From contig NZ_CBCRXM010000001.1 in NCBI RefSeq assembly GCF_965137005.1, forward strand, positions 248,001-312,000: a DNA stretch of 64,000 bases, in the 5' to 3' direction. Below the pieces are notes generated by a model that was given only the letters and a program-made list of their open reading frames with translations, did no database searches and was not told where the DNA came from. Shown here one piece after another: positions 45,742 through 54,888 of the stretch. How positions within the stretch are numbered: position 1 is the stretch's first letter; every line of letters starts with the position of its first letter. Made by a program: the position numbers and the translations under genes. Source of the stretch: Sphingomonas_O antarctica (GTDB taxonomy: Bacteria; Pseudomonadota; Alphaproteobacteria; Sphingomonadales; Sphingomonadaceae).

Positions 45742-46227
45742 ATGCCGACGAAGCAAGCGATCGTCACGGGCACACTGGTCGCGGGAACACTCGATTTGCT
45801 CAGCGCCTTCGTGTTCAGCGCGATGCCGGGCGGCGACGTGTCGCAATTCGCGGAGAATTTCGATCCCGCCAAAGTGCTCCGCGGCGTCGCCTCGGGCCCC
45901 TTCGGCGACGCGATGGCAGGCGGCGGGGCAGGGGCGGCGATGCTTGGCCTGGTCACGCACTATGTACTGATGATGGTGATCGTGACGGTGTTCGTGCTCG
46001 CGGCGAAACGCATCCCGTATCTGACGCGCCAATCCGTCACGAGTGGCTTGGGCTACGGATTGCTGGTCTATCTGGTGATGTACTGGATCGTGTTGGCGAA
46101 CCGCTTTCCAGGCATCGCAGCGCGGATCGGCACCCCGTGGGGCATATGCAACGCATTGGTTAGTCACTTGCTGCTGGTCGGTCTGCCGATCGGGATGATC
46201 ACGGCGCGGGAGCTTCGGCGGAGGTGA
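45742..46227 (+). CDS. Four-helix inner-membrane protein of unknown function
   Basis: The 161-residue protein has about four predicted membrane segments, including VTGTLVAGTLDLLSAFVFSA and VLMMVIVTVFVLAA. ATG follows GGGAGCGGGAC. No specific domain recognised. Confidence 0.7.
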   Translation: MPTKQAIVTGTLVAGTLDLLSAFVFSAMPGGDVSQFAENFDPAKVLRGVASGPFGDAMAGGGAGAAMLGLVTHYVLMMVIVTVFVLAAKRIPYLTRQSVTSGLGYGLLVYLVMYWIVLANRFPGIAARIGTPWGICNALVSHLLLVGLPIGMITARELRRR

Positions 46228-46275
46228 TCGCCGCCCATCCGCCCCTCCTTGTGAGAGAGGCGGTCGGGCCGATCG

Positions 46276-46362
46276 TCAGATGGTGGTAAACACCGCACCG
46301 ACCACCAGCGCCTGGGTCGCGATTGCCAGCAAGGCGCTGGCCGCGAACACAAAGCTACGCAT
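46276..46362 (-). CDS. 28-residue hydrophobic peptide
   Basis: This short frame reads MRSFVFAASALLAIATQALV and ends VGAVFTTI, a single membrane-spanning or signal-like helix. GGAGA lies 8 bases before the ATG. Its size and composition suggest a small membrane protein, but it has no known family. Confidence 0.4.
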   Translation of the reverse strand: MRSFVFAASALLAIATQALVVGAVFTTI

Positions 46363-46465
46363 ATGTGGTCTCCGATGCCGGCTTCATTGCCGACCAGAGT
46401 GATATAGTATCGCCGATGCTGCGCTGCAACAAACTAGGTTGCAATCGCCGTTGCACCTTTTGCAA

Positions 46466-47776
46466 TCAGCCGAAGACCCGCGCGAAAATCGTATCGACGT
46501 GCTTCAGATGATAATCGAGATCGAACTCCGCCTCGATCTGCGCGGGCGTCAGCTTCGCGCCAACCTCGTCATCGGCCTTCAGCAGTTCGAGCAGCGACAA
46601 TTGGCCGTCCGATTCCCACACCTGCATCGCGTTGCGCTGGACGGCCTTATAGGCATCCTCGCGGCTCATCCCCGCTTGCGTCAGCGCGAGCAGCACGCGC
46701 TGCGAGTGAACCAGACCGCCCATGCGATCCAGATTCTTCTGCATCCGCGCCGGATAGACGAGCAGCTTGTCGATCACGCCGGTCAGCCGCGCGAGCGCGA
46801 AATCGAGCGTAATCGTCGCATCGGGTCCGATGAACCGCTCGACCGACGAATGCGAAATATCGCGCTCATGCCACAAGGCGACATTTTCCAGCGCCGGCAT
46901 CACTGCCGACCGGACCATCCGCGCGAGACCGGTAAGATTTTCGGTCAACACCGGATTACGCTTGTGCGGCATCGCCGACGAACCCTTCTGCCCCGGCGAG
47001 AAATATTCTTCGGCTTCCAGCACTTCGGTCCGCTGCAGATGCCGGACTTCGGTGGCGAGGCGCTCGATCGAACTGGCGATGACGCCGAGCGTCGCAAAAT
47101 ACATCGCGTGCCGGTCGCGCGGGATAACCTGGGTCGAGACCGGCTCGACGGTGAGATCGAGCTTTGCCGCGACGTATTCCTCAACGCGCGGATCGATATT
47201 GGCGAAGGTGCCGACCGCTCCGGAAATCGCGCAGGTTGCAATGTCCTCGCGCGCAGCGATCAGCCGCTTCTTGGCACGGCTGAATTCAGCATAGGCTTCG
47301 GCGAGTTTAAGCCCGAAGGTCACTGGCTCGGCGTGGATGCCGTGGCTGCGCCCGATCGTCGGGGTCAGCTTATGCTCCTCGGCGCGACGCTTGAGCACGG
47401 CCAACAATGCATCCAGATCGGCCAGCAGGATATCGGACGCGCGCGCCAGCTGTACCGCCAGTGCGGTGTCGAGCACATCGCTGCTGGTCATCCCCTGATG
47501 CAGGAACCGCGCTTCGTCGCCGACATTTTCGCTGACCCAGGTCAGGAAGGCGATCACATCATGCTTGGTAACCGCTTCGATCGCATCGATCCGATCAACG
47601 TCGATCGGCGGGTTGGTCGCCCACCAGTCCCACACCGCTTTGGCCGCGGACTTTGGAACAGTGCCGAGCTCGGCCATCGCATCGAGCGCGTGGGCCTCGA
47701 TTTCGAACCAGATGCGGAATCGGCTTTCGGCGGACCACAGGTCGACCATCTCGGGGCGTGAATAGCGGGGAACCAT
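46466..47776 (-). CDS. purB: Adenylosuccinate lyase
   Basis: The 436-residue lyase acts twice in purine synthesis. The signature SSAMPHKRNPVLTENLTGLAR is intact, as are TSSDVLDTALAVQL and the GRSHGIHAEP histidine. ATG at 47776. Confident annotation. Confidence 0.97.
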   Translation of the reverse strand: MVPRYSRPEMVDLWSAESRFRIWFEIEAHALDAMAELGTVPKSAAKAVWDWWATNPPIDVDRIDAIEAVTKHDVIAFLTWVSENVGDEARFLHQGMTSSDVLDTALAVQLARASDILLADLDALLAVLKRRAEEHKLTPTIGRSHGIHAEPVTFGLKLAEAYAEFSRAKKRLIAAREDIATCAISGAVGTFANIDPRVEEYVAAKLDLTVEPVSTQVIPRDRHAMYFATLGVIASSIERLATEVRHLQRTEVLEAEEYFSPGQKGSSAMPHKRNPVLTENLTGLARMVRSAVMPALENVALWHERDISHSSVERFIGPDATITLDFALARLTGVIDKLLVYPARMQKNLDRMGGLVHSQRVLLALTQAGMSREDAYKAVQRNAMQVWESDGQLSLLELLKADDEVGAKLTPAQIEAEFDLDYHLKHVDTIFARVFG

Positions 47777-47918
47777 GGCTCGGGCCGGTATCAGGGACGA
47801 GCCGCGCCGTCCACGCGACGAAGCGCGGATAAATCTCGATCAAGGCACGTTGGATGTGGGAGGCTGGCGCCGGTTCCCCCCTTCCGGTGCCGCCCACCCG
47901 ATTTTTAGGAGAACGACC

Positions 47919-48395
47919 ATGAAATATCTGATCAGCGCTGCCGCGCTTGCTTTGTCGACGACCGCCATGGCGCAGACCGCGCCAGCTCCGGCCACCCCCG
48001 CCGCGCCTGCGACGGTACCGGCGGCGACCGTGACCGAATCGACGACGACGACCACGACAGCACCAGATGCAGTTGAACCCGCTGCTGCGCCGGCCCAGAC
48101 CACAACATCGACCACCGAGACCAAAACGGTTGCCGCAGCACAGCCCGCTGCCGATCCCAAGGCGGTGCTCGCGCAGCAGTTTCCGACGTACGACAAGGAC
48201 GGCAACGGCACGCTGAGCCAAACCGAATTCGCAGCGTGGTTGACCGAGATGAAGACGGCGCAGAACACCGAAAAGCTGACGCCCGACCAGATTTCGAAAT
48301 GGGCGAATGGCAGCTTTGCAAAGGCCGACAAGGACAAGTCCAAGTCGGTGACGGTCGCGGAGCTTCAGAATTTTTTGATCCCCGCCGCCGCATAA
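47919..48395 (+). CDS. Exported EF-hand protein
   Basis: The 158-residue protein has a signal peptide (MKYLISAAALALSTTAMAQ), a long A/P/T-rich linker (about 20-90) and two EF-hand-like loops. The first, DKDGNGTLSQTEF, is canonical; the second, DKDKSKSVTVAEL, is also acceptable. Probably a periplasmic calcium-binding protein. AGGAGAA ribosome site precedes the ATG. Confidence 0.82.
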   Translation: MKYLISAAALALSTTAMAQTAPAPATPAAPATVPAATVTESTTTTTTAPDAVEPAAAPAQTTTSTTETKTVAAAQPAADPKAVLAQQFPTYDKDGNGTLSQTEFAAWLTEMKTAQNTEKLTPDQISKWANGSFAKADKDKSKSVTVAELQNFLIPAAA

Positions 48396-48414
48396 CGACG
48401 CAAACCCGATTACG

Positions 48415-48445
48415 AAGGGCCGTTCCTGTGCGGGAGCGGCCCTTT
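48415..48445. terminator. Bidirectional terminator between the EF-hand gene and radC
   Basis: AAGGGCCG and CGGCCCTT form an 8-base stem with a partly paired inner part, followed by TTT on the plus strand. The two flanking genes converge here. Confidence 0.6.
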
Positions 48446-48447
48446 CG

Positions 48448-49125
48448 CTAAATCAGCCCGAGCGCGCGCATGCTGCTATGTCCGTTCGCGCCGATGATCA
48501 CGTGATCGTGCACCGCAATGCCCAGATTGCGCGCGACCTCGGTGATCGTTCGCGTCAGGCGGATGTCCGCCTGGCTCGGCTGCGGATCGCCCGATGGGTG
48601 GTTGTGCACGAGGATGATCGAGGTCGATGCCAGTTCCAGCGCCCGGCGGATGACTTCGCGGACGTGCACGGCAGCCTGATCGACGGTGCCCTCGCTCATC
48701 ATCTCGTCGCGGATCAGGACGTTCTTGCCGTCGAGGTGCAGGACCCAGAATTGCTCCGTCGCACGGTGCGCCAATGTTGCGCGAAGGTAATCGAGCAACG
48801 CTTGCCAGCTCGACAGAACGGGCCTGTCGACGACCGCGCCGCGCAAGATGCGCTCGGCGGCAGCCTGCACGATGCGGATGGCGGCCGCCGACCGGTCGCC
48901 CATACCTTTGACCCGCATCAGCGATTGCGGATCGGCGGCGAGGAGGGCGCCGATGCCGCCAAACTCGGCGAGCAGGTCCTTCGCGATCGGCTTGGTGTCG
49001 ATCCGCGGGATCGCCAGCATCAGCAAATATTCGACGATTTCATGGTCGAGCAACTCGCGATGGTCGCTGAGCAGCCGCTCGCGCAATCGTTCGCGATGCC
49101 CGGCGTCGTGGGAAATCTCGGCCAT
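48448..49125 (-). CDS. radC: RadC-family JAB-domain protein
   Basis: The 225-residue protein has an N-terminal helix-hairpin-helix region (about 1-95) and a C-terminal JAB/MPN metal site: ILVHNHPSGDPQPS with E in the MSEGTVDQ region. The historic DNA-repair role is doubtful; family function is unsettled. Convergent with the EF-hand gene. Confidence 0.93.
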   Translation of the reverse strand: MAEISHDAGHRERLRERLLSDHRELLDHEIVEYLLMLAIPRIDTKPIAKDLLAEFGGIGALLAADPQSLMRVKGMGDRSAAAIRIVQAAAERILRGAVVDRPVLSSWQALLDYLRATLAHRATEQFWVLHLDGKNVLIRDEMMSEGTVDQAAVHVREVIRRALELASTSIILVHNHPSGDPQPSQADIRLTRTITEVARNLGIAVHDHVIIGANGHSSMRALGLI

Positions 49126-49197
49126 GACCGCTGGCTAGAAACGCCCGAACCGTCCGTCAATAATGTTCCATACTCGTTCCCAATGTGACATCATTCG

Positions 49198-49226
49198 TTG
49201 ACTCGCTGCACTGCAAAACCTAAGGG
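49198..49226 (+). promoter_or_regulatory. Possible promoter of the Fo operon
   Basis: TTGACT at 49198-49203 lies about 95 bases before the atpI start, with a weak TAAGGG 17 bases on. The -35 match is good; the -10 match is poor. Confidence 0.3.
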
Positions 49227-49291
49227 GCTGCACAGTCGCCGCGCGGTTACGCGTTTGGCGGCATTTTTCTATTTGCTGACCCGAGGGTTCA

Positions 49292-49579
49292 TTGTCCGAC
49301 ACCGATCCCGACGCGCTGGACCGGCGCATCGCCGAGGCTAAAGCCGCGAGCGAGCGTCCGATGGCGCAGCCCCAGGCCGAAAGCCGTGGCTGGGCGATCG
49401 GCATCGAATTCGTCGGCACCGTGCTGGTCGGCGCACTGCTCGGCTGGCTCATCGATACCTATGCCGGATTTGGCACCAAGCCATGGGCGATGATCGTCCT
49501 GTTGGTGCTCGGCTTTGCGGCCGGTACGCGCCGCGCAATGCAAACGTCGAAGCAATTCGACGCGAACCCGGGAGCCTGA
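49292..49579 (+). CDS. atpI: AtpI/AtpZ-family Fo accessory protein
   Basis: The 95-residue protein has two membrane helices (IGIEFVGTVLVGALLGWLID and WAMIVLLVLGFAAG). Family members assist c-ring assembly or Mg2+ uptake. The start is TTG at 49292. It heads atpI-B-E-F'-F. Confidence 0.9.
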   Translation: MSDTDPDALDRRIAEAKAASERPMAQPQAESRGWAIGIEFVGTVLVGALLGWLIDTYAGFGTKPWAMIVLLVLGFAAGTRRAMQTSKQFDANPGA

Positions 49580-49580
49580 A

Positions 49581-50333
49581 ATGGCCAATCCGATGGAACA
49601 GTTCGAAGTTACTCGCATCGGGCCGCCGCTCGGCGCGATGGGTTATGACGTCAGCTTCACCAATTCTTCGCTGTGGATGGCGATTGCGATGGTCGCGATT
49701 GCCGCGTTCTTGTTCATCGGCACCGCGCGCCCGCAACTGGTACCGACCCGCGCGCAGGCCGCCGTCGAATATCTGTACGATTTCGTGAGCAAGATTCTCG
49801 ATGAGAATGTCGGGCCCGAGGGGCGTCGTTTCGTCCCGCTGATATTTAGCCTGTTTATTTTCGTCCTGGTTTGCAATTTGCTTGGCCTGATCCCTTGGGT
49901 CGGCGCCTTTACGCCGACCAGCCATATAGCGGTGACCTTCGGATTGGCGTTGCTGGTCTTCGTGATCGTCTGCATCGTTGGTTTTGCGCGGCACGGACTC
50001 CATTTCTTCAGCCTCTTCTGGCCGAAGGGGACGTTCTTCCCGCTGGCGGTGTTCGTCGCGGCGATCGAGTTCATGTCCTTCCTTAGCCGCCCGTTCACGT
50101 TGGCCATTCGTCTGTTCGCCAACATGACGGCAGGCCACGTGTTGCTGAAGGTATTCGGCACGTTCGTCGTGGCGCTCGGCTCGTTCGGCGCACTGCCTTA
50201 TGTGTTCGGCGTCGTGCCACTGGCGGTCAACGTCGCACTATCGGCACTCGAAGTGCTGATCGCGGTGGTGCAGGCCTATGTTTTCGCGCTGTTGGCGTCG
50301 ATCTATCTCAACGACGCAGTCAATCTTCACTAA
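49581..50333 (+). CDS. atpB: ATP synthase Fo subunit a
   Basis: The 250-residue proton channel subunit has the essential arginine in LAIRLFANMTAGH and the usual membrane helices, ending in YVFALLASIYLNDA. ATG at 49581, 1 base after the atpI stop. Confidence 0.97.
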   Translation: MANPMEQFEVTRIGPPLGAMGYDVSFTNSSLWMAIAMVAIAAFLFIGTARPQLVPTRAQAAVEYLYDFVSKILDENVGPEGRRFVPLIFSLFIFVLVCNLLGLIPWVGAFTPTSHIAVTFGLALLVFVIVCIVGFARHGLHFFSLFWPKGTFFPLAVFVAAIEFMSFLSRPFTLAIRLFANMTAGHVLLKVFGTFVVALGSFGALPYVFGVVPLAVNVALSALEVLIAVVQAYVFALLASIYLNDAVNLH

Positions 50334-50362
50334 TTCCATCACGTTAGACAAAGGACTTTATT

Positions 50363-50590
50363 ATGGATCTCGGTTCGGCAAAGGTTATCGGCGCAGGCCT
50401 GGCAGCGATCGGCGCGGGCCTCGCGGCGATCGGCGTGGGTTCGATCTTCGGTCAGTATCTCGGCAGCGCGCTGCGCAATCCCGAAGCTGATGCGAAGATG
50501 GGCGGTCGCCTGATTTTCGGTTTCGCAGTGACCGAAGCGCTCGGCCTGATCGCGGCTGTCGTCGCGCTGGCGCTGGCGTTCAGCAACTAG
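50363..50590 (+). CDS. atpE: ATP synthase Fo subunit c
   Basis: The 75-residue hairpin has an N-terminal GAGLAAIGAGLAAIGVG helix for tight c-ring packing, the RNPEA polar loop at 38-42 and the proton-binding E58. The AAAGGA ribosome site is present. Confidence 0.98.
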   Translation: MDLGSAKVIGAGLAAIGAGLAAIGVGSIFGQYLGSALRNPEADAKMGGRLIFGFAVTEALGLIAAVVALALAFSN

Positions 50591-50606
50591 GCATAGCGGC
50601 GCTTCT

Positions 50607-51095
50607 ATGCCTCAGTTCCAATTCGCGCAGAACCTGATCCCGCAACTTGCGTGGCTCGCAGTGTTCTTCACGATCCTGTATTTCGGGATCGTACGCCTGA
50701 CTTTGCCCAAGTTGGGCCGGGTCATCTCGGCGCGTGAAGGACAGGTGTCGGGCGATCTGGCTGCTGCCGAAACGGCCAAGAATGCGGCCGACGCGGCGGC
50801 GACCGAGCATAAGGCGGCAATCGATGCCGCACATGCGTCGGGCCGGTCGACGATCCTCGATGCACAATCGCGGGCGGCGGCGAACCTCGCCAGCGCCGTG
50901 GCCGCAACACAGGCCGAACTGCTCGTGAAGCAGGGGGAGGCCGACAAGGCGCTCACTGCTCGCCGCAATGCGGCTCTCGCCGAAGTCGATGGTGCGGCAC
51001 AGGACGTCGCCGCCGATATCGTCGCGCGGCTGACCGGCAAGCGCCCGGCTGCGGGCGTTCTCACCAAGGCGGCGAAGGCCGCACAGGGAGCCTGA
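50607..51095 (+). CDS. atpF': ATP synthase Fo subunit b' (b2)
   Basis: The 162-residue stalk subunit has an N-terminal membrane helix (LIPQLAWLAVFFTILYFGI) and a long alanine-rich coiled coil. It pairs with the b subunit encoded next. Two different b-type subunits are standard in alphaproteobacteria. Confidence 0.95.
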   Translation: MPQFQFAQNLIPQLAWLAVFFTILYFGIVRLTLPKLGRVISAREGQVSGDLAAAETAKNAADAAATEHKAAIDAAHASGRSTILDAQSRAAANLASAVAATQAELLVKQGEADKALTARRNAALAEVDGAAQDVAADIVARLTGKRPAAGVLTKAAKAAQGA

Positions 51096-51096
51096 C

Positions 51097-51669
51097 ATGG
51101 CTGACGTCGGCGCATCGAGCCTGCCCCGTGAAAACCTGGCGATGACCGAGGCGCATGGCGGCGTCGAGCACGTCGAGCCGACCCTGCTCGGTCTTGGGGC
51201 CGAGGGCTGGGTCTATGTCGGCCTGACCATCTTCTTGTTGATCACGATTTTCGTCGTCAAGGCGCCGAAGAAGATCACCGATGCGCTGGACGAGCGGATT
51301 GCCGAGACGAAACGCACGCTCGACGAAGCCAAAGCGCTACGCGCCGAAGCCGAAGCTATGCTTGCCGACGCCAAAGCCAAAGCGGCGGCCAGTGCCGGCG
51401 ACGCACAATCGATCGTCAACCATGCCGAAGCCGAAGCAAAGCATCTCATCGAAGAAGCCAAGGCCAAGGCAACCGACCTGACACAGCGCCGCCAGAAAAT
51501 GGCCGAAGACAAGATTGCCGCCGCCGAGCGCGCGGCGATTGCCGACGTCCGTGCGCGCGCGGCTTCGGCGGCTGCGGGCATTGCGGCGCAGGTGATCCGC
51601 CAGTCGCACGACGCAACCGCCGACGCGGCGCTGGTCGATACGTCGATCAAGGATTTGCAGCGCGCTTGA
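51097..51669 (+). CDS. atpF: ATP synthase Fo subunit b
   Basis: The 190-residue peripheral-stalk protein has a short N-terminal leader, a membrane helix (GWVYVGLTIFLLITIFVV, about 39-56) and a long A/E/K-rich coiled coil. It starts 1 base after b'. Closes the Fo operon. Confidence 0.96.
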   Translation: MADVGASSLPRENLAMTEAHGGVEHVEPTLLGLGAEGWVYVGLTIFLLITIFVVKAPKKITDALDERIAETKRTLDEAKALRAEAEAMLADAKAKAAASAGDAQSIVNHAEAEAKHLIEEAKAKATDLTQRRQKMAEDKIAAAERAAIADVRARAASAAAGIAAQVIRQSHDATADAALVDTSIKDLQRA

Positions 51670-51694
51670 TTAGTTTTTTTGTGGGAGACGGTCG

Positions 51695-52000
51695 ATGAAG
51701 GCAATTATCACGATCCTGGCAGTGGCGCTCGCGACGCCGGCATTGGCTCAAACGGCCACCCCGGCACCTGCCGCGCCGATGGCGGCGGCCAAGTTCAATC
51801 TCGACACGCCGATCGAACAGATCGTTGCCGATCCCAAGGCAAAGACAGTGCTCGACGCCGACCTGCCGGGCCTGACGACCAACGAGAAGTACGAAATGTT
51901 CAAGGGCATGTCGCTCAATCAGGTCGCGGGTTTCGCTCCCGACAAGATGACCCCAGAGCGTCTGGCGAAGACTGCCGCCGACCTCGCGCCACTGAAGTAA
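51695..52000 (+). CDS. Small exported protein of unknown function
   Basis: The 101-residue protein has a signal peptide (MKAIITILAVALATPALAQ). The mature part contains KFNLDTPIEQIVADPKAKTV and LPGLTTNEKYEMFKGMSL, which read as compact helices. Related sphingomonad proteins have no known role. It follows the Fo operon by 25 bases; its stop abuts that of the next, convergent gene. Confidence 0.75.
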   Translation: MKAIITILAVALATPALAQTATPAPAAPMAAAKFNLDTPIEQIVADPKAKTVLDADLPGLTTNEKYEMFKGMSLNQVAGFAPDKMTPERLAKTAADLAPLK

Positions 52001-53116
52001 TTACGCGAAGACATCCTTCGGGATGTGCGTGATGCGGCAAGCGAGGTCCGCCTCGCCCGAAGCGATAATGTAATGGGCTCCGCCATCGGCAATGCCGGTG
52101 GTGAAGACCACGTCGCGCAAATATATCAGGTCGTCGAGCGGCGCGGTTAATGCCGCGTTCGGCTCGATCAACGGCGCATGCTCGGTGCGGACGCAACGCG
52201 ACGGATCGTCTCGGTCGAGTATCGACCAATAGGTTCGATAGATGCCGACATCGCCGCCCGGCTCGACGCCGTGCCACAGGGTCAGCCAACCTTGGGGCGT
52301 CAGGATCGGCGGCGCGCCCCCGCCCATTCGCGCCGTATGAAGCGTCGCGGTATGGGGGCGGATGCCGGGCCGTTCGGAGGGCTTCCAGTGCAGTGCGTCT
52401 GGTGAGGTCGACAGGTTGATCGACGGTCCGGCACGCCACTCGCTATCAGGCGGATAAGCGAAATAGAGATCGCCGAGCGGCCGCGTCTGCGCCCAATATT
52501 TGCCGCCGATCAACCCTTCGAAGATCAGCATGTCCTTGTTCTGGTGATCGAGAACGATCCCTTCCATCGTCCAGTCGAGCGCGTCGGCCGAGCTGTACAG
52601 CGTCGTGCAATGCCGTTCCGGGCTGACCGAGCAGGTCGTCATGAGATAGCGGTCGCCGACACGGCTGATCCGCGCGTCTTCGACGCCATGCGACTGGTAT
52701 GACGCGGCAGGGGTAACGGCGCGGTCGTAATGCACTTGGACCACGCTCAGCCCGTCCGCGGACAATTCCACCGGCAGCAACCATGACAAGGACGTCAACA
52801 CCATGACGCGCCACGGCTGCCCGCGCAGCACGAATTGGCGCGGGTCGGTCATGTCGACAGCCTCGAGCGGGTAGCTGTCGAGGACATACTGCCCGGCGTC
52901 CCACCGGACGGCCCGAACCGCGCCGTCACACACCGGTTCGGTGAGCGCCTCGGCGATGCGCACCATCATGAGCAAATTGCCGTTGGCGAGGCGCGTCAGC
53001 CCCGGATTGAACGCGCCCAGGACGAATGTTTCTGCCGGAATATGCCCGGCCAGCGGCGAGCGTGACAGATCGACATCCCGCGGATCGAACACCAATCGGT
53101 CGATGATGTGGTTCAT
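52001..53116 (-). CDS. GH130-like glycosidase/phosphorylase-family protein
   Basis: The 371-residue protein shows a five-bladed beta-propeller pattern seen in GH130 beta-mannoside phosphorylases and related enzymes (FNPGLTRLANGNLLMMVRIAE, SHGVEDARISRVGDRYLMT, and GGAPPILTPQGWLTLWHG with the typical substrate-loop). Whether it acts by phosphorolysis or hydrolysis is unclear. No sugar operon surrounds it. Confidence 0.8.
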   Translation of the reverse strand: MNHIIDRLVFDPRDVDLSRSPLAGHIPAETFVLGAFNPGLTRLANGNLLMMVRIAEALTEPVCDGAVRAVRWDAGQYVLDSYPLEAVDMTDPRQFVLRGQPWRVMVLTSLSWLLPVELSADGLSVVQVHYDRAVTPAASYQSHGVEDARISRVGDRYLMTTCSVSPERHCTTLYSSADALDWTMEGIVLDHQNKDMLIFEGLIGGKYWAQTRPLGDLYFAYPPDSEWRAGPSINLSTSPDALHWKPSERPGIRPHTATLHTARMGGGAPPILTPQGWLTLWHGVEPGGDVGIYRTYWSILDRDDPSRCVRTEHAPLIEPNAALTAPLDDLIYLRDVVFTTGIADGGAHYIIASGEADLACRITHIPKDVFA

Positions 53117-53248
53117 ACGCGCGCGATCCGCGGGGTGTGCGGTAGTTCGGTCATCGAAACTCCTGGGGCAGGGCTTAAAAGCGGGAATGAACGCTGCGTT
53201 CCATCTTGCGTGTTTCTCGTTGCTCGCCTAGGGCGCGCACTCGCTAAC

Positions 53249-53323
53249 GGCCCCATCGTCTAGCGGTTAGGACGCGGCCCTTTCACGGCTGAAACACGGG
53301 TTCGATTCCCGTTGGGGTCACCA
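53249..53323 (+). tRNA. tRNA-Glu (anticodon TTC)
   Basis: A 75-base cloverleaf: acceptor GGCCCCA pairs with TGGGGTC (one G-T), anticodon arm CGGCC-CTTTCAC-GGCTG with TTC, T arm with GGTTCGATTCC, and an encoded CCA end. Confidence 0.95.
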
Positions 53324-53330
53324 CAGACTC

Positions 53331-53351
53331 AAATCGCGCGGGGCGCGATTT
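53331..53351 (+). terminator. Terminator-like hairpin after tRNA-Glu
   Basis: AAATCGCGC and GCGCGATTT form a perfect 9-base stem with a GGG loop, 7 bases after the tRNA CCA. Only TTT follows directly. Confidence 0.55.
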
Positions 53352-53403
53352 GTGCTTTGGTGACGGGAGCGCAAGCGACCTCATCATCGAGACGCGAAAG
53401 TCA

Positions 53404-54024
53404 TCAACCAACCCCAGCCTGCGCCGCCGGCCGTGCCCGCATCATGTCCGCCCAGCGCGCCAGATCGGTATGCGCCTCATCCGGCCGAAACTTGATCATC
53501 CGCGCAAAATCCAAACTGCAAAACGCCACGATATCCGCCATCGTCACGCGGTGGCCGGCGATGAATTCGCTGTCTGCCAATCGCTGGTTGAAGAACGACA
53601 ATGCCCGCTCGGCACCCTGGCGCTGGACCGCCGCGAACTCCGCAGATTTCGTTTCGATCGCCGCCAGCGCCGGATGACTGTGCCGCACGGTGAGCATCAG
53701 CGGCGTTGCGACCATCATCTCCGCGCGGCGCGTCCACATCTCGATCACCGCCACTTCCCTGGCATCGCGCCCGAACACATTCGGCTCGGGATAGACGCTC
53801 TCCAGATAATGGCAGATCGCGAGGCTCTCGGTGATCGTTGTGTCGTCGTCGATGGTGAGGGCGGGGACATTGGGGACTCCCGCGCGCCGGACATAGTCGG
53901 GCGTACGATGCTCGCCCTTGAAGATGTCGGTTTCGACGATTTCCACGTCGGTGATGTTCTTTTCTGCCATGACCCAGCGGACCCGGCGTGGGTTCGGCGC
54001 ACGGGCGCTGTCGTACAGGATCAC
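53404..54024 (-). CDS. Glutathione S-transferase family protein
   Basis: The 206-residue protein has an N-terminal thioredoxin-fold domain (MILYDSARAPNPRRVRW, GVPNVPALTIDDDTTITESLAI) and the alpha-helical C-terminal GST domain with GHRVTMADIVAF. The SNAIL/TRAIL-type ES motif is present. It conjugates or isomerises with glutathione; substrate unknown. The 4-base overlap with the next GST gene suggests a shared transcript. Confidence 0.9.
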   Translation of the reverse strand: MILYDSARAPNPRRVRWVMAEKNITDVEIVETDIFKGEHRTPDYVRRAGVPNVPALTIDDDTTITESLAICHYLESVYPEPNVFGRDAREVAVIEMWTRRAEMMVATPLMLTVRHSHPALAAIETKSAEFAAVQRQGAERALSFFNQRLADSEFIAGHRVTMADIVAFCSLDFARMIKFRPDEAHTDLARWADMMRARPAAQAGVG

Positions 54025-54887
54025 GTCAGCGAAGCTTCCATCTTGTCCTGCGTTTTCGTGTCGAAATCGCTGGCGTCGTGCCGTTCGTGAAGCTGACTTG
54101 CCGGATCGCCCATGGCGCGATTGACCATCCGGCCGCGTTTCACCGCCGGGCGCTGAGCAATCAGGTCGGTCCAGCGTGCGACGTTGGCATATTCCTGTAC
54201 CGACAGGAATTCGGCCGCCTCATAGACCAGCCCCTTTACCAGCGCGCCATACCACGGCCAGATCGCCATATCGGCAATGGTGTAATCTGCGCCCGCGACA
54301 TATTCGCTCTCGGCAAGCCGCCGGTCGAGCACGCTCAGCTGGCGCTTCACCTCCATGGCGTAGCGGTCGATCGCATATTCGACCTTGATCGGCGCATAAG
54401 CGTAGAAATGGCCGAATCCGCCGCCCAGGATCGGTGTCGCGCCCATCTGCCACATCAGCCAGCTGAGCGCTTCCGCCCGCGCCGGACCCGAGGCCGGCAG
54501 GAAGGCGCCGAACTTTTCCGCAAGGTAAATCAGGATCGCACCGGATTCGAAAATCCGCACCGGTTCGGGCCCGCTATGATCGACCATTACCGGGATTTTC
54601 GAATTGGGATTGGCCGCGACGAACCCGCTCGAAAATTGGTCGCCGTCCATGATCTTGACCAACCACGCGTCATATTCGGCCCCCGAATGCCCGGCAGCCA
54701 ACAACTCCTCGAGCATCACCGTGACCTTCACCCCGTTGGGCGTGGCCAGCGAATAAAGCTGCAGCGGATGCTTGCCGACAGGCAGATCCTTGTCGTGCGT
54801 CGGGCCGGCAATCGGGCGGTTGATCGCGGCGAAACGACCCTCTGCGGGCTTGGCGATCCAGACTTTGGGAGGCTGATAGTCGCTCAT
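54021..54887 (-). CDS. yghU: YghU-type glutathione-dependent disulfide-bond oxidoreductase
   Basis: The 288-residue GST-like protein has the long N-terminus (PPKVWIAKPAEGRFAAINRPIAG) and NSKIPVMVDHSG/ESGAILIYLAEK of the YghU/YfcG group. These use two glutathiones and reduce disulfides. Lies between cysQ and a second GST gene. Confidence 0.92.
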   Translation of the reverse strand: MSDYQPPKVWIAKPAEGRFAAINRPIAGPTHDKDLPVGKHPLQLYSLATPNGVKVTVMLEELLAAGHSGAEYDAWLVKIMDGDQFSSGFVAANPNSKIPVMVDHSGPEPVRIFESGAILIYLAEKFGAFLPASGPARAEALSWLMWQMGATPILGGGFGHFYAYAPIKVEYAIDRYAMEVKRQLSVLDRRLAESEYVAGADYTIADMAIWPWYGALVKGLVYEAAEFLSVQEYANVARWTDLIAQRPAVKRGRMVNRAMGDPASQLHERHDASDFDTKTQDKMEASLT

Positions 54888-54888
54888 G

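Noticed and set aside
53249..53351. tRNA-Glu as an integration site of an island
   Set aside because: No integrase or repeated tRNA end nearby; the hairpin after it fits a terminator.
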